A stretch of DNA of 64,000 bases from Coriobacteriales bacterium OH1046 (GCA_004010535.1 RQYE01000009.1:32001-96000); one strand, 5' to 3'. Numbered from the stretch's first letter, positions 18,670-27,693 are shown. A program made the numbers and translations. The notes: generated from the sequence alone by a model not told the origin.

Positions 18670-18754
18670 ATTACAGTCCGCAATCAAAAAATCTCACAAT
18701 TAGACGCTTAGATTTTCGACCCGTCACACCCCTGCCCATGGAGAGCCGTCCATG

Positions 18755-18990
18755 TGCCCAGCAGGGGCACTGGCGACTGCACAGCCAACAGGGATTCTGC
18801 TGGGAACAGGGCCATCTCCGGGATCCTCTCGGGATGTTTTCCCAGAAATGATCCTACTGACTGTACAGTCGACAGGATCCGATCAGGGGTTTTGCGGGGA
18901 TTGAGCCATCTCCGGGATCCTCTCCAAGGCGTTTGCCCAGCAGGGGCACTGGCGACTGTACAGCCAGTAGGGCGGGTGCTGGACAAACGC
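18755..18990. repeat. Intergenic repeat array with nested hairpins between nadE and groES
   Basis: This explains most of the 428-base gap between groES and nadE. A 33-base word (starting TGCCCAGCAGGGGCACTGG) occurs at 18755 and 18934 with one mismatch, and GCCATCTCCGGGATCCTCTC occurs identically at 18811 and 18905. The second copy is a nested hairpin: outer arms GCGTTTGCCCAGCA/TGCTGGACAAACGC (18929-18942, 18977-18990) and inner ACTGGC-GACTGTACA-GCCAGT (18948-18968). A third GACTGTACAGTC palindrome lies near 18860. No ORF is supported. Confidence 0.7.
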
Positions 18991-19008
18991 AGCCGAGTGC
19001 CGTACCCC

Positions 19009-20937
19009 TTACAACTCCTCGAGCTCCGCCAGCCAGAGCGACGAGCGTGCATCGGAGGGCATGCGCAGGTCTCCACGCGGAGAGATGCCCACCGATCCCA
19101 CCGCAGGCCCGTCAGGCAGGCAGCTGCGCTTGAACTGCTGAGAGAAGAACCTGCGGTAGAAGACCTTGAGCCACGTGAGGATGGCAGCCTTGTCGTATGT
19201 ATCTCCGAATGCTGCGCACGCCAGACGATAGACCTTGCCGGGCGCGAATGAGCGGCGCAGCACCTGGTAGATGAAGAAATCATGCAGTTCGTAGGGGCCG
19301 ACCAAGTCCTCGGTCTTCTGGGCGATGGTGCCATCGGCCTGCGCGGGCAGGAGCTCGGGCGAGACGGGCGTGTCGAGCACATCGTAGAGCACGGAGCTCT
19401 CCATCTCATCGCTGCAGGTATCGGCCACGTAGCGCACGAGATGGCGTACGAGGGTCTTGGGGATGGCGGCGTTGACGCCGTACATGCTCATATGGTCGCC
19501 GTTGTACGTGGTCCAGCCGAGCACCAGCTCGGAAAGGTCGCCCGTGCCGATCACGAGACCGCCCTCCTGATTGGCAAGATCCATGAGGATCTGGGTGCGC
19601 TCGCGCGCCTGCGCGTTCTCGTAGGTGGCATCGTGTTCCGTCTCGCCATGCCCTATATCGAAGAAGTGCTGGCGTACCGAGTCGGCGATGGAAATCTCGC
19701 GCAGCTCGGCACCTGCGGCAGTGGCGAGCGAGCACGCGTTGTTGTAGGTACGGCCCGTGGTGCCGAATCCCGGCATGGTGACGGCGATGATACCCGCCCG
19801 GTCGAGACCGAGCAGATCGAAGGCGCGCACGGTCACGAGCAGGGCGAGCGTGGAATCGAGGCCGCCCGAGAGGCCGAGGAGGGCGCGTGTCGTCCCGATA
19901 TGCTTGAGGCGCTTGGCGAGCGCATGGGCCTGGATGGCGAAGATCTCCTCGCAGCGTTCCCGGCGATCCGCTTCCCCATCGGGGATGAAGGGATGGGCGT
20001 CGATCGTGCGCGTGAGCTTGGTTGCACCGATCCCGAGCGAGAACGGCGTGACCGTATAGCCCGCAAGGCAGGCGTCAGCGCTGATCTCGAAGCCGGTGCG
20101 TCGACGACGCTCGGAGGCGATCAGGTCGACATCGATCTCGCTCGCGGCGATGCCGTCGCCGAAGGGAGCGGATTCCGCAAGCAGGCGGCCGCACTCGAAG
20201 ACCATGTTGCGACCATCGAAGACACCATCGGTGGTGGACTCGCCCCAACCCGCGTTGGCATAGGCGTAGGCGCAGGCCAAGCGCCTGCTCTGGGCCGAGA
20301 GGAGCGTGCGGCGCGATGCGCCCCTTCCCACGAGGGCTCCCGCTGCAGAGAGGCTCACGATGAGCGTGGCACCGGCAGCGGCATGCGCGATGGCAGGGCT
20401 GGCGGCGACCATGCTGTCCTCGCCGATCTCGGCCGCGATCACCAGCTTGGGCAGGGAATCGCACGCGAAAAGCTGGCGCACGCCGAAGGGGATCCCGTCG
20501 AAGCCTGCGAAGCTGATGGGGACCACGCCGTCGAAGCCCGCCATGAAGTGACGCCCCTCATAGAACTCGTTGTACGTGGGGATGTTCCGCTTGGGCACGA
20601 TGCCTATGATCTCGCCGCCGCAGAGGGCGACGGCGCAATCGTAGAGCTTGGCGTTCACGCACACGGGTGCGCCCACGAAGATGAGGGCATCGAGCTCGGC
20701 GGTCTGCTCGGCCAGATAGGCGAGGCCATCCTCCGCCGCAGCGAGGAGCGCTTCCTGGTAGAAGAGATCCCCGCAGGTATACGCCGTGATGCAGAGCTCG
20801 GGCAGGACCACGATCCTGCTGCCGCGATCGTTCACGGCGGCAGAGATGGCCTTGATGCACGAACCGACGTTGTACTCGACGTCGGCTACCCTGATGTCGG
20901 GCGTGAGTGCTGCGACGGGAACGAAACCGTACCTCAT
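19009..20937 (-). CDS. nadE: NAD+ synthetase with a glutaminase domain lacking its catalytic cysteine
   Basis: 642 residues in the two-domain architecture of glutamine-dependent NAD+ synthetase. The N-terminal nitrilase-like domain keeps E47 (VLPELCITAY) and K116 (IVPKRNIPTY). However, the nucleophile position, normally ExCED, reads AEIGEDSM with Gly172; a single TGC-to-GGC change would account for this. The C-terminal synthetase domain is intact, with the ATP-pyrophosphatase loop LSGGLDSTLAL and GTGDLSELVLGW. It converts deamido-NAD to NAD+. With the cysteine absent it probably depends on free ammonia, or ammonia comes from another route. An alternative is sequencing error. Confidence 0.93.
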   Translation of the reverse strand: MRYGFVPVAALTPDIRVADVEYNVGSCIKAISAAVNDRGSRIVVLPELCITAYTCGDLFYQEALLAAAEDGLAYLAEQTAELDALIFVGAPVCVNAKLYDCAVALCGGEIIGIVPKRNIPTYNEFYEGRHFMAGFDGVVPISFAGFDGIPFGVRQLFACDSLPKLVIAAEIGEDSMVAASPAIAHAAAGATLIVSLSAAGALVGRGASRRTLLSAQSRRLACAYAYANAGWGESTTDGVFDGRNMVFECGRLLAESAPFGDGIAASEIDVDLIASERRRRTGFEISADACLAGYTVTPFSLGIGATKLTRTIDAHPFIPDGEADRRERCEEIFAIQAHALAKRLKHIGTTRALLGLSGGLDSTLALLVTVRAFDLLGLDRAGIIAVTMPGFGTTGRTYNNACSLATAAGAELREISIADSVRQHFFDIGHGETEHDATYENAQARERTQILMDLANQEGGLVIGTGDLSELVLGWTTYNGDHMSMYGVNAAIPKTLVRHLVRYVADTCSDEMESSVLYDVLDTPVSPELLPAQADGTIAQKTEDLVGPYELHDFFIYQVLRRSFAPGKVYRLACAAFGDTYDKAAILTWLKVFYRRFFSQQFKRSCLPDGPAVGSVGISPRGDLRMPSDARSSLWLAELEEL

Positions 20938-20969
20938 GATGGCCTCCTCGTGTGGCGTTCCTGTCTGTA

Positions 20970-20975
20970 ATTATA
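20970..20975 (-). promoter_or_regulatory. Possible -10 element for nadE
   Basis: A perfect TATAAT lies on the minus strand 33 bases before the nadE ATG in an otherwise GC-rich 64-base gap after tsaD. The matching -35 region (CCCCAG) is poor, so the call rests on the -10 alone. Confidence 0.3.
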
Positions 20976-21001
20976 GAGCGCGCGCGGAGGCGCTGGGGTT
21001 C

Positions 21002-23389
21002 TCAGCCCCGCACCGACCAGGTGCCGAGCGGAGCATTGGGATCGGCATCGAGCGAGAGGCCCTGGAAGCGTCCCGCCTTGTACGAGCGCAGGGCCACGAG
21101 CGCGATCATGGCGGCATTGTCGCCGCAGACCGAGAGGGGCGGCACGGTCACGCGCACGCCGCGTTTGCCGAACGCCTCGAGGTAGGCGGCGCGCAGGGCC
21201 GGGTTGGCCGCAACGCCGCCGCCCACGCAGAAGTCGGGCACGCCGTATTCCTCCACAGCCGCCACGGCCTTGGCAACCTGCACGTCCACCACCGCAGCTT
21301 GGAACGATGCTGCAAGATCGGGAAGGTTGATGGGCCTGCCCGCACGGTTCTCTCCTTCGATGTAGGTGATGACCGCGGTCTTGAGGCCCGAGAGCGAGAA
21401 GCGGTAATCGCGGCTATGCATCATGGCGCGCGGGAATGCGATGGCGCGCGGGTTGCCCTGCGTGGCCAGCTTGGAGATGATGGGGCCGCCCGGATATCCC
21501 AAGCCGAGCGCTTTGGCAACCTTATCGAACGCCTCGCCCACCGCATCGTCGATGGTGGTGCCCAGGATCTCGTAGTCGCCCCAAGCGCGCACATGCACGA
21601 GCATGGTGTTGCCACCCGAGACGAGGCTCGCCACGAAGGGCGGCTCGAGGTCGGGCGTCTCGAAGAGGTTGGCGAAGAGATGTCCCTCCAGGTGGTTCGC
21701 GGCGATGAGCGGCAGCCCCGTTGCGACGCAGAGCCCCTTGGCGAAGGCCACGCCCACCACGAGCGCGCCCACAAGGCCCGGACCTGCGGTGACGGCAACG
21801 GCGGACAGATCGCGCGGCACGAGCATGCCGCAACCGAGCGCTTCGCCGGCTTGTCTCAGCGCTTCCTCGAAGACGCCCACGATGGCCTCGGTGTGCTTGC
21901 GCGAGGCGATCTCGGGCACCACGCCGCCGAAGCGCGCGTGGAAGTCGATCTGGGTGGCGACGATACTCGAGAGCACGCGGCCTCCCGCATCGATGACTGC
22001 GATGGCCGTCTCGTCGCACGAGGATTCGATGGCGAGGATGAGGTCGCCCGCCTCGGCAAACGCCGTTCCCGCAGCCGCATCGCGCGGTGGGACCTCGATG
22101 GGCCAGGGACGGATGGATGCGCCGGGCTCGGTAAGCGCGCCATCGTTAGTTGTGAGAAGCGGCAGCCTCGCGGCCATGATGAGGGCGTCGTGGCCGGAGC
22201 CGTAGTAGCCGGGGCGCCGCCCTGCCTGCGCGAAGCCGAGGGCCCCATAAAGCGCACGGGCGGGAGCATTATCCGCATCCACCTCGAGCGAGGCGGTCTG
22301 GGCATTGAGCATCTGGGCATCGTAGGCGAGACGTGCGAGCAGGCGCGTCGCGATGCCCTCGCGGCGCCGTCCATCGTCCACCACCACGTCGGCGATCTCG
22401 AAATCATCGCCTGCGAGCACGCCGCCCGCGAAACCGATGATGGTGCCGCGATCGTGCGCCACCCACCAGCTGCGACCGGGCTGTGCGAGCTCGTCCTCGA
22501 ACATCCGGCGCGTCCAGGAAACATGGGGCGCGCCGCTGAAAGCACGGGCCTCGAGCTGGGCGACCTGCTCCACGTCGTTGATCGACATAGGCCTGAGCTG
22601 CAGGTGGATATCGGCTAGGGCATCTGCGGTGCCGGTTGTGGCGACGCTCGGCGGCTCTGCCATGCCCAGCCTCTTACGCTCGTTCTCCTCCGCATCCGAG
22701 AGGCGCGTGTATATCGGTAGAACAAGCGCCGGATCTCCCGAAGCTGCCCTCCCGTCCATGCCGGAGGCTGCGGCGGCGTGCAAAAGCCCCTCCCCGCTCG
22801 GATACCAGAGCGCCTCGTCAAGATAGCGGGCGAACCCCGCCTTTTCGAAACGCGCCTTGTGCTTCTTGAGGCCGTCGCCCGAGAGCACCAGCCCGCCACG
22901 GTCGCCGCGCTCGTTCCACGCCGCCACGCAGGGATCGACCTTGGCGACGCTCTCGGCCGCGAAGGCACGCTGCGGTCCGTCCTCATCGAGCAGATAGACG
23001 CCGGGGTACACCTCGCCGCGCATCGCATCGCCCACCACGCCGAGAAGCCCGCGTTCCCCTGCCAGCCAAGCCGTCCATGCAACCGCATCGAGCGTCGAGG
23101 CACCGTAGAGCGCACAACCCAGCCCGCAGGCGATACCCTTGGCCGTGGCGATCCCGATGCGCACGCCCGTGAACGAGCCCGGCCCGCGCCCGACGATGAC
23201 GGCATCCATGTCCGCCATCGTAAGGCCAGCTTGCCCGAGCGCATCGAGCAGGCTGCCCGTGAGCTCCACGTTGGACATGCGGCGGCACAGGTGATCGCGG
23301 CTGGCGAGCAGCTGTACCGCACCGCCATCGATCCTGCCCACGGTAGCGCAGAGCATGTCGGTGGAGGTGTCGAGCGCGATGACGGTCAT
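21002..23389 (-). CDS. TsaB-RimI-TsaD triple fusion for tRNA t6A synthesis and protein N-acetylation
   Basis: A 795-residue polypeptide starting MTVIALDTSTDML with GGAGAG upstream of 23389. Residues about 1-250 are TsaB (GRGPGSFTGVRIG), about 262-420 a RimI-type GNAT acetyltransferase (LRPMSINDVEQVAQLEARAF, RREGIATRLL), and about 445-795 TsaD (AIESSCDETAIAV, metal ligands in NHLEGHLF, and CGDNAAMIAL). TsaB and TsaD, with TsaE, transfer threonylcarbamoyl to A37 of ANN-decoding tRNAs; RimI acetylates ribosomal protein S18. Separate genes are the rule elsewhere. The reading frame is uninterrupted throughout. TsaE is encoded 5.3 kb away at 28691-29179. Confidence 0.93.
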   Translation of the reverse strand: MTVIALDTSTDMLCATVGRIDGGAVQLLASRDHLCRRMSNVELTGSLLDALGQAGLTMADMDAVIVGRGPGSFTGVRIGIATAKGIACGLGCALYGASTLDAVAWTAWLAGERGLLGVVGDAMRGEVYPGVYLLDEDGPQRAFAAESVAKVDPCVAAWNERGDRGGLVLSGDGLKKHKARFEKAGFARYLDEALWYPSGEGLLHAAAASGMDGRAASGDPALVLPIYTRLSDAEENERKRLGMAEPPSVATTGTADALADIHLQLRPMSINDVEQVAQLEARAFSGAPHVSWTRRMFEDELAQPGRSWWVAHDRGTIIGFAGGVLAGDDFEIADVVVDDGRRREGIATRLLARLAYDAQMLNAQTASLEVDADNAPARALYGALGFAQAGRRPGYYGSGHDALIMAARLPLLTTNDGALTEPGASIRPWPIEVPPRDAAAGTAFAEAGDLILAIESSCDETAIAVIDAGGRVLSSIVATQIDFHARFGGVVPEIASRKHTEAIVGVFEEALRQAGEALGCGMLVPRDLSAVAVTAGPGLVGALVVGVAFAKGLCVATGLPLIAANHLEGHLFANLFETPDLEPPFVASLVSGGNTMLVHVRAWGDYEILGTTIDDAVGEAFDKVAKALGLGYPGGPIISKLATQGNPRAIAFPRAMMHSRDYRFSLSGLKTAVITYIEGENRAGRPINLPDLAASFQAAVVDVQVAKAVAAVEEYGVPDFCVGGGVAANPALRAAYLEAFGKRGVRVTVPPLSVCGDNAAMIALVALRSYKAGRFQGLSLDADPNAPLGTWSVRG

Positions 23390-23484
23390 GGTTCTCTCCA
23401 AGGCGATCATCCATCCTAGGCGCAGAGTCTTATGCACGGATAGTGTACGCCGTAACGCATGGGATCGCAGTCCCCAAAAATATA

Positions 23485-23513
23485 TTGCGCGCGATTTAAT
23501 TTTGTGCTATATA
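23485..23513 (+). promoter_or_regulatory. Promoter of the glutathione peroxidase gene
   Basis: TTGCGC and TATATA separated by exactly 17 bases, in a strikingly AT-rich patch (23475-23520), 35 bases before the start codon. Confidence 0.55.
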
Positions 23514-23548
23514 TTTTATCGATGCAGTTGGATAAGAAAGGATTTCCC

Positions 23549-24091
23549 ATGAACGTCTACGATTTCACCGTTCTCGCCAAAGACGGCAGCGAGGTCAGCC
23601 TCAAGGACTACGCGGGCAAGGTCCTCCTCATCGTCAATACCGCCACCGGCTGCGGCTTCACACCCCAGTACGAGGATCTCGAGCGCATCTACGCAACCTA
23701 TCGCGAGCAGGGCTTCGAGATCCTCGACTTCCCCTGCAACCAGTTCGCCAACCAGGCACCCGAGTCCGATGATGAGATCACGGCCTTCTGCACGCTCAAA
23801 TTCGGGACCGAATTCCCCCAGTTCAAGAAGATCGACGTCAACGGCGATACCGCCGATCCCCTCTTCGCGGCCCTTGCCACCGAGATGCCCTTCAAGGGCT
23901 TCGGCACGGGTATCAAGAACGCAGCCCTCAGCAAGTTCGCGTCCATGAACAACAAGGCCTTCGGCGAGAAGTGCTATGTTGGTTGGAACTTCACGAAGTT
24001 CTTGATCGACCGCACGGGCGCCCTTGTCCGCCGCTTCGAGCCCACGGTCGATATGGCCGAGGTCGAGAAGGCCATTAAGGAGCAGCTGTAA
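23549..24091 (+). CDS. Glutathione peroxidase-family thiol peroxidase
   Basis: 180 residues starting at the ATG at 23549 after AAGAAAGGA; the upstream frame in the track is not used. The peroxidatic cysteine lies in NTATGCGFTPQ (a Cys and not a Sec enzyme), with FPCNQFANQAP and the catalytic Trp in WNFTKFLID. Bacterial Cys-GPx proteins usually reduce peroxides using thioredoxin. It fits oxygen defence in an anaerobe together with rubrerythrin elsewhere in the window. A palindrome follows the stop. Confidence 0.93.
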   Translation: MNVYDFTVLAKDGSEVSLKDYAGKVLLIVNTATGCGFTPQYEDLERIYATYREQGFEILDFPCNQFANQAPESDDEITAFCTLKFGTEFPQFKKIDVNGDTADPLFAALATEMPFKGFGTGIKNAALSKFASMNNKAFGEKCYVGWNFTKFLIDRTGALVRRFEPTVDMAEVEKAIKEQL

Positions 24092-24102
24092 CGACGAGTA
24101 GG

Positions 24103-24131
24103 CGTTGGCGGGGAAGGCTTCCCCGCCAACG
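24103..24131. terminator. Perfect 14-bp-arm palindrome between the peroxidase and CDF genes
   Basis: CGTTGGCGGGGAAG and its exact reverse complement form a very stable hairpin 12 bases after the peroxidase stop. No U-run follows and the CDF ribosome-binding site (AAAGAGG) starts just behind it, so it may attenuate read-through or stabilise the upstream mRNA. Confidence 0.5.
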
Positions 24132-24145
24132 GAAAGAGGACCGCG

Positions 24146-25279
24146 ATGGCAGTTGGGCAGACGGTAGGGCGCGAGACGCAGATCATCCGCACGAGCATGG
24201 TCGGCATCGTCGCCAACGTGGCACTCGCTGCGTTCAAGGCGGCTGTCGGATCGCTCTCCTCTTCCATCGCCATCGTCCTCGATGCGGTCAACAACCTCTC
24301 CGACGCGCTGTCCTCCTTCATCACCATCCTGGGGACCAAGCTCGCGGCCAAAGCTCCCGACCGCAACCACCCCTATGGCCACGGCCGCGCCGAATACCTC
24401 ACGACCATCGTCATCGCGGTCATCGTGCTCGGCGCAGGCCTCTCCTCCCTCAAAGAGTCCATAGAGCGCATCGTCCATCCCGAGCAACCGAGCTACGAGA
24501 CGGCCATGCTGCTCATCATAGCCGTCGCCGTTGTCGCCAAGATCGTCCTCGGGCGCCACTTCGAGAAGCGCGGGCAGGCGCTCGGCTCCGATACGCTCGT
24601 CGCCTCGGGTGCGGATGCCACCATGGACGCCCTCGTCTCCTCTGCCACGCTCGCCGCAGCTCTCATCAACATGTTCACCGGGCTGTCCCTCGAGGCGTGG
24701 CTCGGCATCGCCATCTCCATCCTCATCATCAAGACCGGTATCGATATCCTGCGCGAGGCGCTCGACAAGATCCTCGGCAAGCGCATCGATGCTGCCATCG
24801 CAACGGACATCAAAAAGACCGTGTGCGGAATCGACGGCGTGCTCGGCGCCTACGACCTCGTCCTCAACGACTATGGCCCCGAGAACTCCATGGGCGGCAT
24901 CCATGTGGAGGTGGACGAGCATCTCACCGCCAAGGAGATCGACCGCATGACGCGCCGCATACAGCAGGCGGTATTCGCCAAGCACCGCATCGTCCTGCAC
25001 ACCGTAGGCATCTATTCGGTCAACACCGCTTGCGATGCCGCCGACGACGTTGCCGCCATCCGCACCGAACTCGAGCAGATCACCGCTGCGGAACCCTATG
25101 TGCTGCAGACGCACGGCCTCTACGTCGACACGAACGCCAAGATGGTGCTCTTCGACATCGTCGTAAGCTTCGACGCACCCGACCGCGAGGCCGTATGCGC
25201 GCGCGTGATGCAGACGCTCGACGAGACCTTCCCTGTCTACCGATTCAAGACGACCTTGGATGCCGACATCAGCGACTGA
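24146..25279 (+). CDS. Cation diffusion facilitator family transporter
   Basis: 377 residues. Six transmembrane helices occupy roughly residues 15-215, with the family's metal site residues in LDAVNNLSDALSS and HPYGHGRAEYLTT on helix 2 and SDTLVASGADATMDALVS on helix 5. A long cytoplasmic domain follows (about 220-377), with a typical ferredoxin-like fold carrying the HVEVDEHLTAKE segment, then an additional C-terminal extension. CDF proteins export Zn, Mn, Fe or Co using the proton gradient. The N/D pattern in helix 2 (NNLSD) departs from the zinc HD pattern, so manganese or iron is possible. Confidence 0.9.
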   Translation: MAVGQTVGRETQIIRTSMVGIVANVALAAFKAAVGSLSSSIAIVLDAVNNLSDALSSFITILGTKLAAKAPDRNHPYGHGRAEYLTTIVIAVIVLGAGLSSLKESIERIVHPEQPSYETAMLLIIAVAVVAKIVLGRHFEKRGQALGSDTLVASGADATMDALVSSATLAAALINMFTGLSLEAWLGIAISILIIKTGIDILREALDKILGKRIDAAIATDIKKTVCGIDGVLGAYDLVLNDYGPENSMGGIHVEVDEHLTAKEIDRMTRRIQQAVFAKHRIVLHTVGIYSVNTACDAADDVAAIRTELEQITAAEPYVLQTHGLYVDTNAKMVLFDIVVSFDAPDREAVCARVMQTLDETFPVYRFKTTLDADISD

Positions 25280-25297
25280 GAGGTCCGGATCGATCCT

Positions 25298-27559
25298 CTA
25301 CCGGGAAAGATGCCAGATATCATCGTCGTACTGGGCAATCGTGCGGTCGGACGAGAAGAACCCCGCCTTGGCGATGTTCACGAGCGCCTTGCGCCCCCAT
25401 GCACGCTCGTCTTGGATATCGGCGAGGACGCGCTCCTTCGTCGCGCAGTAGTCCGCGAAGTCGGGGAAGGTCATGAACCAGTCCTTGTGGATAAGCTCGG
25501 ACTGCAGGCGGCCGAGGCTCTCCGCATCGCCCACGGCGAGCATCTCGGGTCCGGCGAGGAAATCGACGGCCGCCTTGATGCTGTCATCCTCCTCGTAGTA
25601 CGCGCGGGGATTGTAGCTGCCCGTGCGGTAGCGCTCGATCACGGTAGCCGAATCATCGCCGAAGCTGTAGATGTTGTCTGACCCCACGAGTCGGGCGATC
25701 TCGACGTTGGCCCCATCCATGGTCCCCAGCGTCACCGCGCCGTTGAGCATGAACTTCATGTTGCCCGTACCCGATGCCTCCTTCGATGCCAGGCTGATCT
25801 GCTCGGAGATGTCCGCTGCGGGGATGAGTTTCTCGGCGGCGGTCACGTTGTAGTCCTCGATCATGACCACCTGCAGGCACTCGCTGGCAACGGGATCTTG
25901 GGCGATAACGCCGCCCAAGCAGATGATGGCATGGATGATGTCCTTGGCAACGGTGTAAGCGGGCGCTGCCTTGGCCCCGAAGATCACCGTGACCTTGCGC
26001 TGCGGCAGCTCCCCCGCGAGGATGCGCTGGTAGGCGCAGATGGCCCAGAGCAGGTTGAGCTGCTGGCGCTTGTACTCGTGCAGCCGTTTCGCCTGCACGT
26101 CGAAGACCGATCCGGGATCGATGACGGTACCTTGGTGCTCGAGCATCCAATCGGCGAAGCGCTCCTTGTTACCATGCTTGACCACGGCGAGCTCGTGCAG
26201 GAACCCCTCGTCGTCAGCATAGGGCAGCAGGGCCTCCAACCGGCCCGCATCGGTCTTCCAGCCCTCTCCGATCTTGGATGAGACGAGCGCGGCGAGCGCG
26301 GGATTGCACGCCGTCATCCAGCGGCGGAAGGTGATGCCGTTGGTCTTGTTGTTGAACTTCTCGGGATAGATCTTATGGAAGGGCGCGAGCTCGGTCTCTT
26401 CGAGGATCTGGGTGTGGAGCTCGGCCACACCGTTGACGGAGTGGGAGAAGTGTATGTCGATATTGGCCATGTGGACGTTGCCGTAATCGTCGATCACCCT
26501 CGTGAAGGGGTCGGCCCCCCGCTTTGCCGCAAAGGCATCGAGCTCTTGGATGATGGGTACGAGCTGCGGAACCGCACGCTCCAGATAGGATAGGGGCCAC
26601 GTCTCGAGAGCCTCCGCGAGGATCGTGTGGTTCGTGTAAGCGCAGACGCCTTGGATGATGCCCAACGCCTCCTCCATGCCGATACCGCGCTCCCCGAGCA
26701 GCCTCACCAGTTCGGGAATGACCATCGTGGGATGGGTGTCGTTGATCTGCACGGCCGCATAGTCCGCAAGATCGTGCAGGTCGCTGCCGCGTTCCACACA
26801 CTCGTCGAGCATGAGTTGGGCTGCGTTGCTCGCCATGAAATACTCTTGGTACACACGCAGGATGCGGCCTGCCTCGTCGGAGTCGTCGGGATAGAGGAAG
26901 AGCGTGAGGTTCTTCTCGACGTGGTTCTTGTCGAAGTTGATGCGATCGTGGATGAGGCGCTCGTCTGCGCTATCGACATCGAAGAGGCGCAGGCGCCCGC
27001 ATTTCGAGCCATAGCCCGTGACATCCAGCTCGTACATGGTCGAGGTCATGTCGAAGCCGCCGAAGCTCACCGTGTAGTGGCGCTCGCACCGGCGCATCCA
27101 GCTCTCGTGACCCCAGCTGAGCCAGTAGTCGGGCGACTCGTATTGTTTGCGCTCGGCGAAGCTCTGCTTGAAGAGCCCGCAATGGTAGGCAAGCCCCACA
27201 CCGTCGGCCGGCAGCCCGAGCGTCGCGCAGGAGTCCATGAAGCAGGCTGCGAGACGGCCGAGACCGCCGTTGCCCAACGACGGCTCGTGCTCGAATTCCT
27301 CGAGCTCGGAGAGATCCTTGCCGGCGGCTGCAAGCTCGTCGCGCACGGAATCGTAGAGTCCCAGGTTGATGAGATTGTTGCTCATCAACTTGCCGATGAG
27401 AAATTCTGCGGAGATGTAGTAGAGCTTCTTCTTGCCTTCGTTGTAACCCTTAGCGCGGGCGGCATCGGAGCTCAGGTCGAGCAGTGCATTGAAGAGCTCG
27501 AGGCTCGTGCATGCGGAGAGCGGCTTGCCAACGTAGGAAGCCAGGTGGAGTTCGGCCAT
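25298..27559 (-). CDS. glgP: Glycogen/maltodextrin phosphorylase
   Basis: 753 residues, slightly shorter than the roughly 800-residue family average. The pyridoxal-phosphate lysine lies in KEASGTGNMKFMLNGA, with GTMDGANVEI and YNEFYE-type conserved blocks. It releases glucose-1-phosphate from alpha-1,4-glucans. The start at 27559 has GGGAGG nearby. The gene converges with the CDF gene and is divergent from an AraC-family regulator, with paired direct repeats between them, so local control is likely. Confidence 0.95.
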   Translation of the reverse strand: MAELHLASYVGKPLSACTSLELFNALLDLSSDAARAKGYNEGKKKLYYISAEFLIGKLMSNNLINLGLYDSVRDELAAAGKDLSELEEFEHEPSLGNGGLGRLAACFMDSCATLGLPADGVGLAYHCGLFKQSFAERKQYESPDYWLSWGHESWMRRCERHYTVSFGGFDMTSTMYELDVTGYGSKCGRLRLFDVDSADERLIHDRINFDKNHVEKNLTLFLYPDDSDEAGRILRVYQEYFMASNAAQLMLDECVERGSDLHDLADYAAVQINDTHPTMVIPELVRLLGERGIGMEEALGIIQGVCAYTNHTILAEALETWPLSYLERAVPQLVPIIQELDAFAAKRGADPFTRVIDDYGNVHMANIDIHFSHSVNGVAELHTQILEETELAPFHKIYPEKFNNKTNGITFRRWMTACNPALAALVSSKIGEGWKTDAGRLEALLPYADDEGFLHELAVVKHGNKERFADWMLEHQGTVIDPGSVFDVQAKRLHEYKRQQLNLLWAICAYQRILAGELPQRKVTVIFGAKAAPAYTVAKDIIHAIICLGGVIAQDPVASECLQVVMIEDYNVTAAEKLIPAADISEQISLASKEASGTGNMKFMLNGAVTLGTMDGANVEIARLVGSDNIYSFGDDSATVIERYRTGSYNPRAYYEEDDSIKAAVDFLAGPEMLAVGDAESLGRLQSELIHKDWFMTFPDFADYCATKERVLADIQDERAWGRKALVNIAKAGFFSSDRTIAQYDDDIWHLSR

Positions 27560-27664
27560 GATACGGACCTCCCGAGGTAGACGTGAATCGGGGGCACTGC
27601 GGCGGGAGTCCTTCCCGCCCGATACCCGAAACCTGCACTATACCCGCAATGATCATCATGTATC

Positions 27665-27693
27665 TTGCACAAATCCGGTAAAATATTGCACAA
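27665..27693. promoter_or_regulatory. AraC-type direct-repeat operator between glgP and the AraC gene
   Basis: TTGCACAA occurs at 27665-27672 and again at 27686-27693, exactly 21 bp apart (two helical turns), which is the usual layout of AraC-family half-sites. It is inside the divergent intergenic region. A TATAGT -10-like element for glgP lies downstream on the minus strand with no good -35, as expected of an activator-dependent promoter. Confidence 0.5.

Noticed and set aside
18708-19409. 233-codon minus-strand ORF overlapping the end of nadE
   Set aside because: Out-of-frame shadow of nadE that runs into the repeat array; Arg/Ser-rich with no motif.
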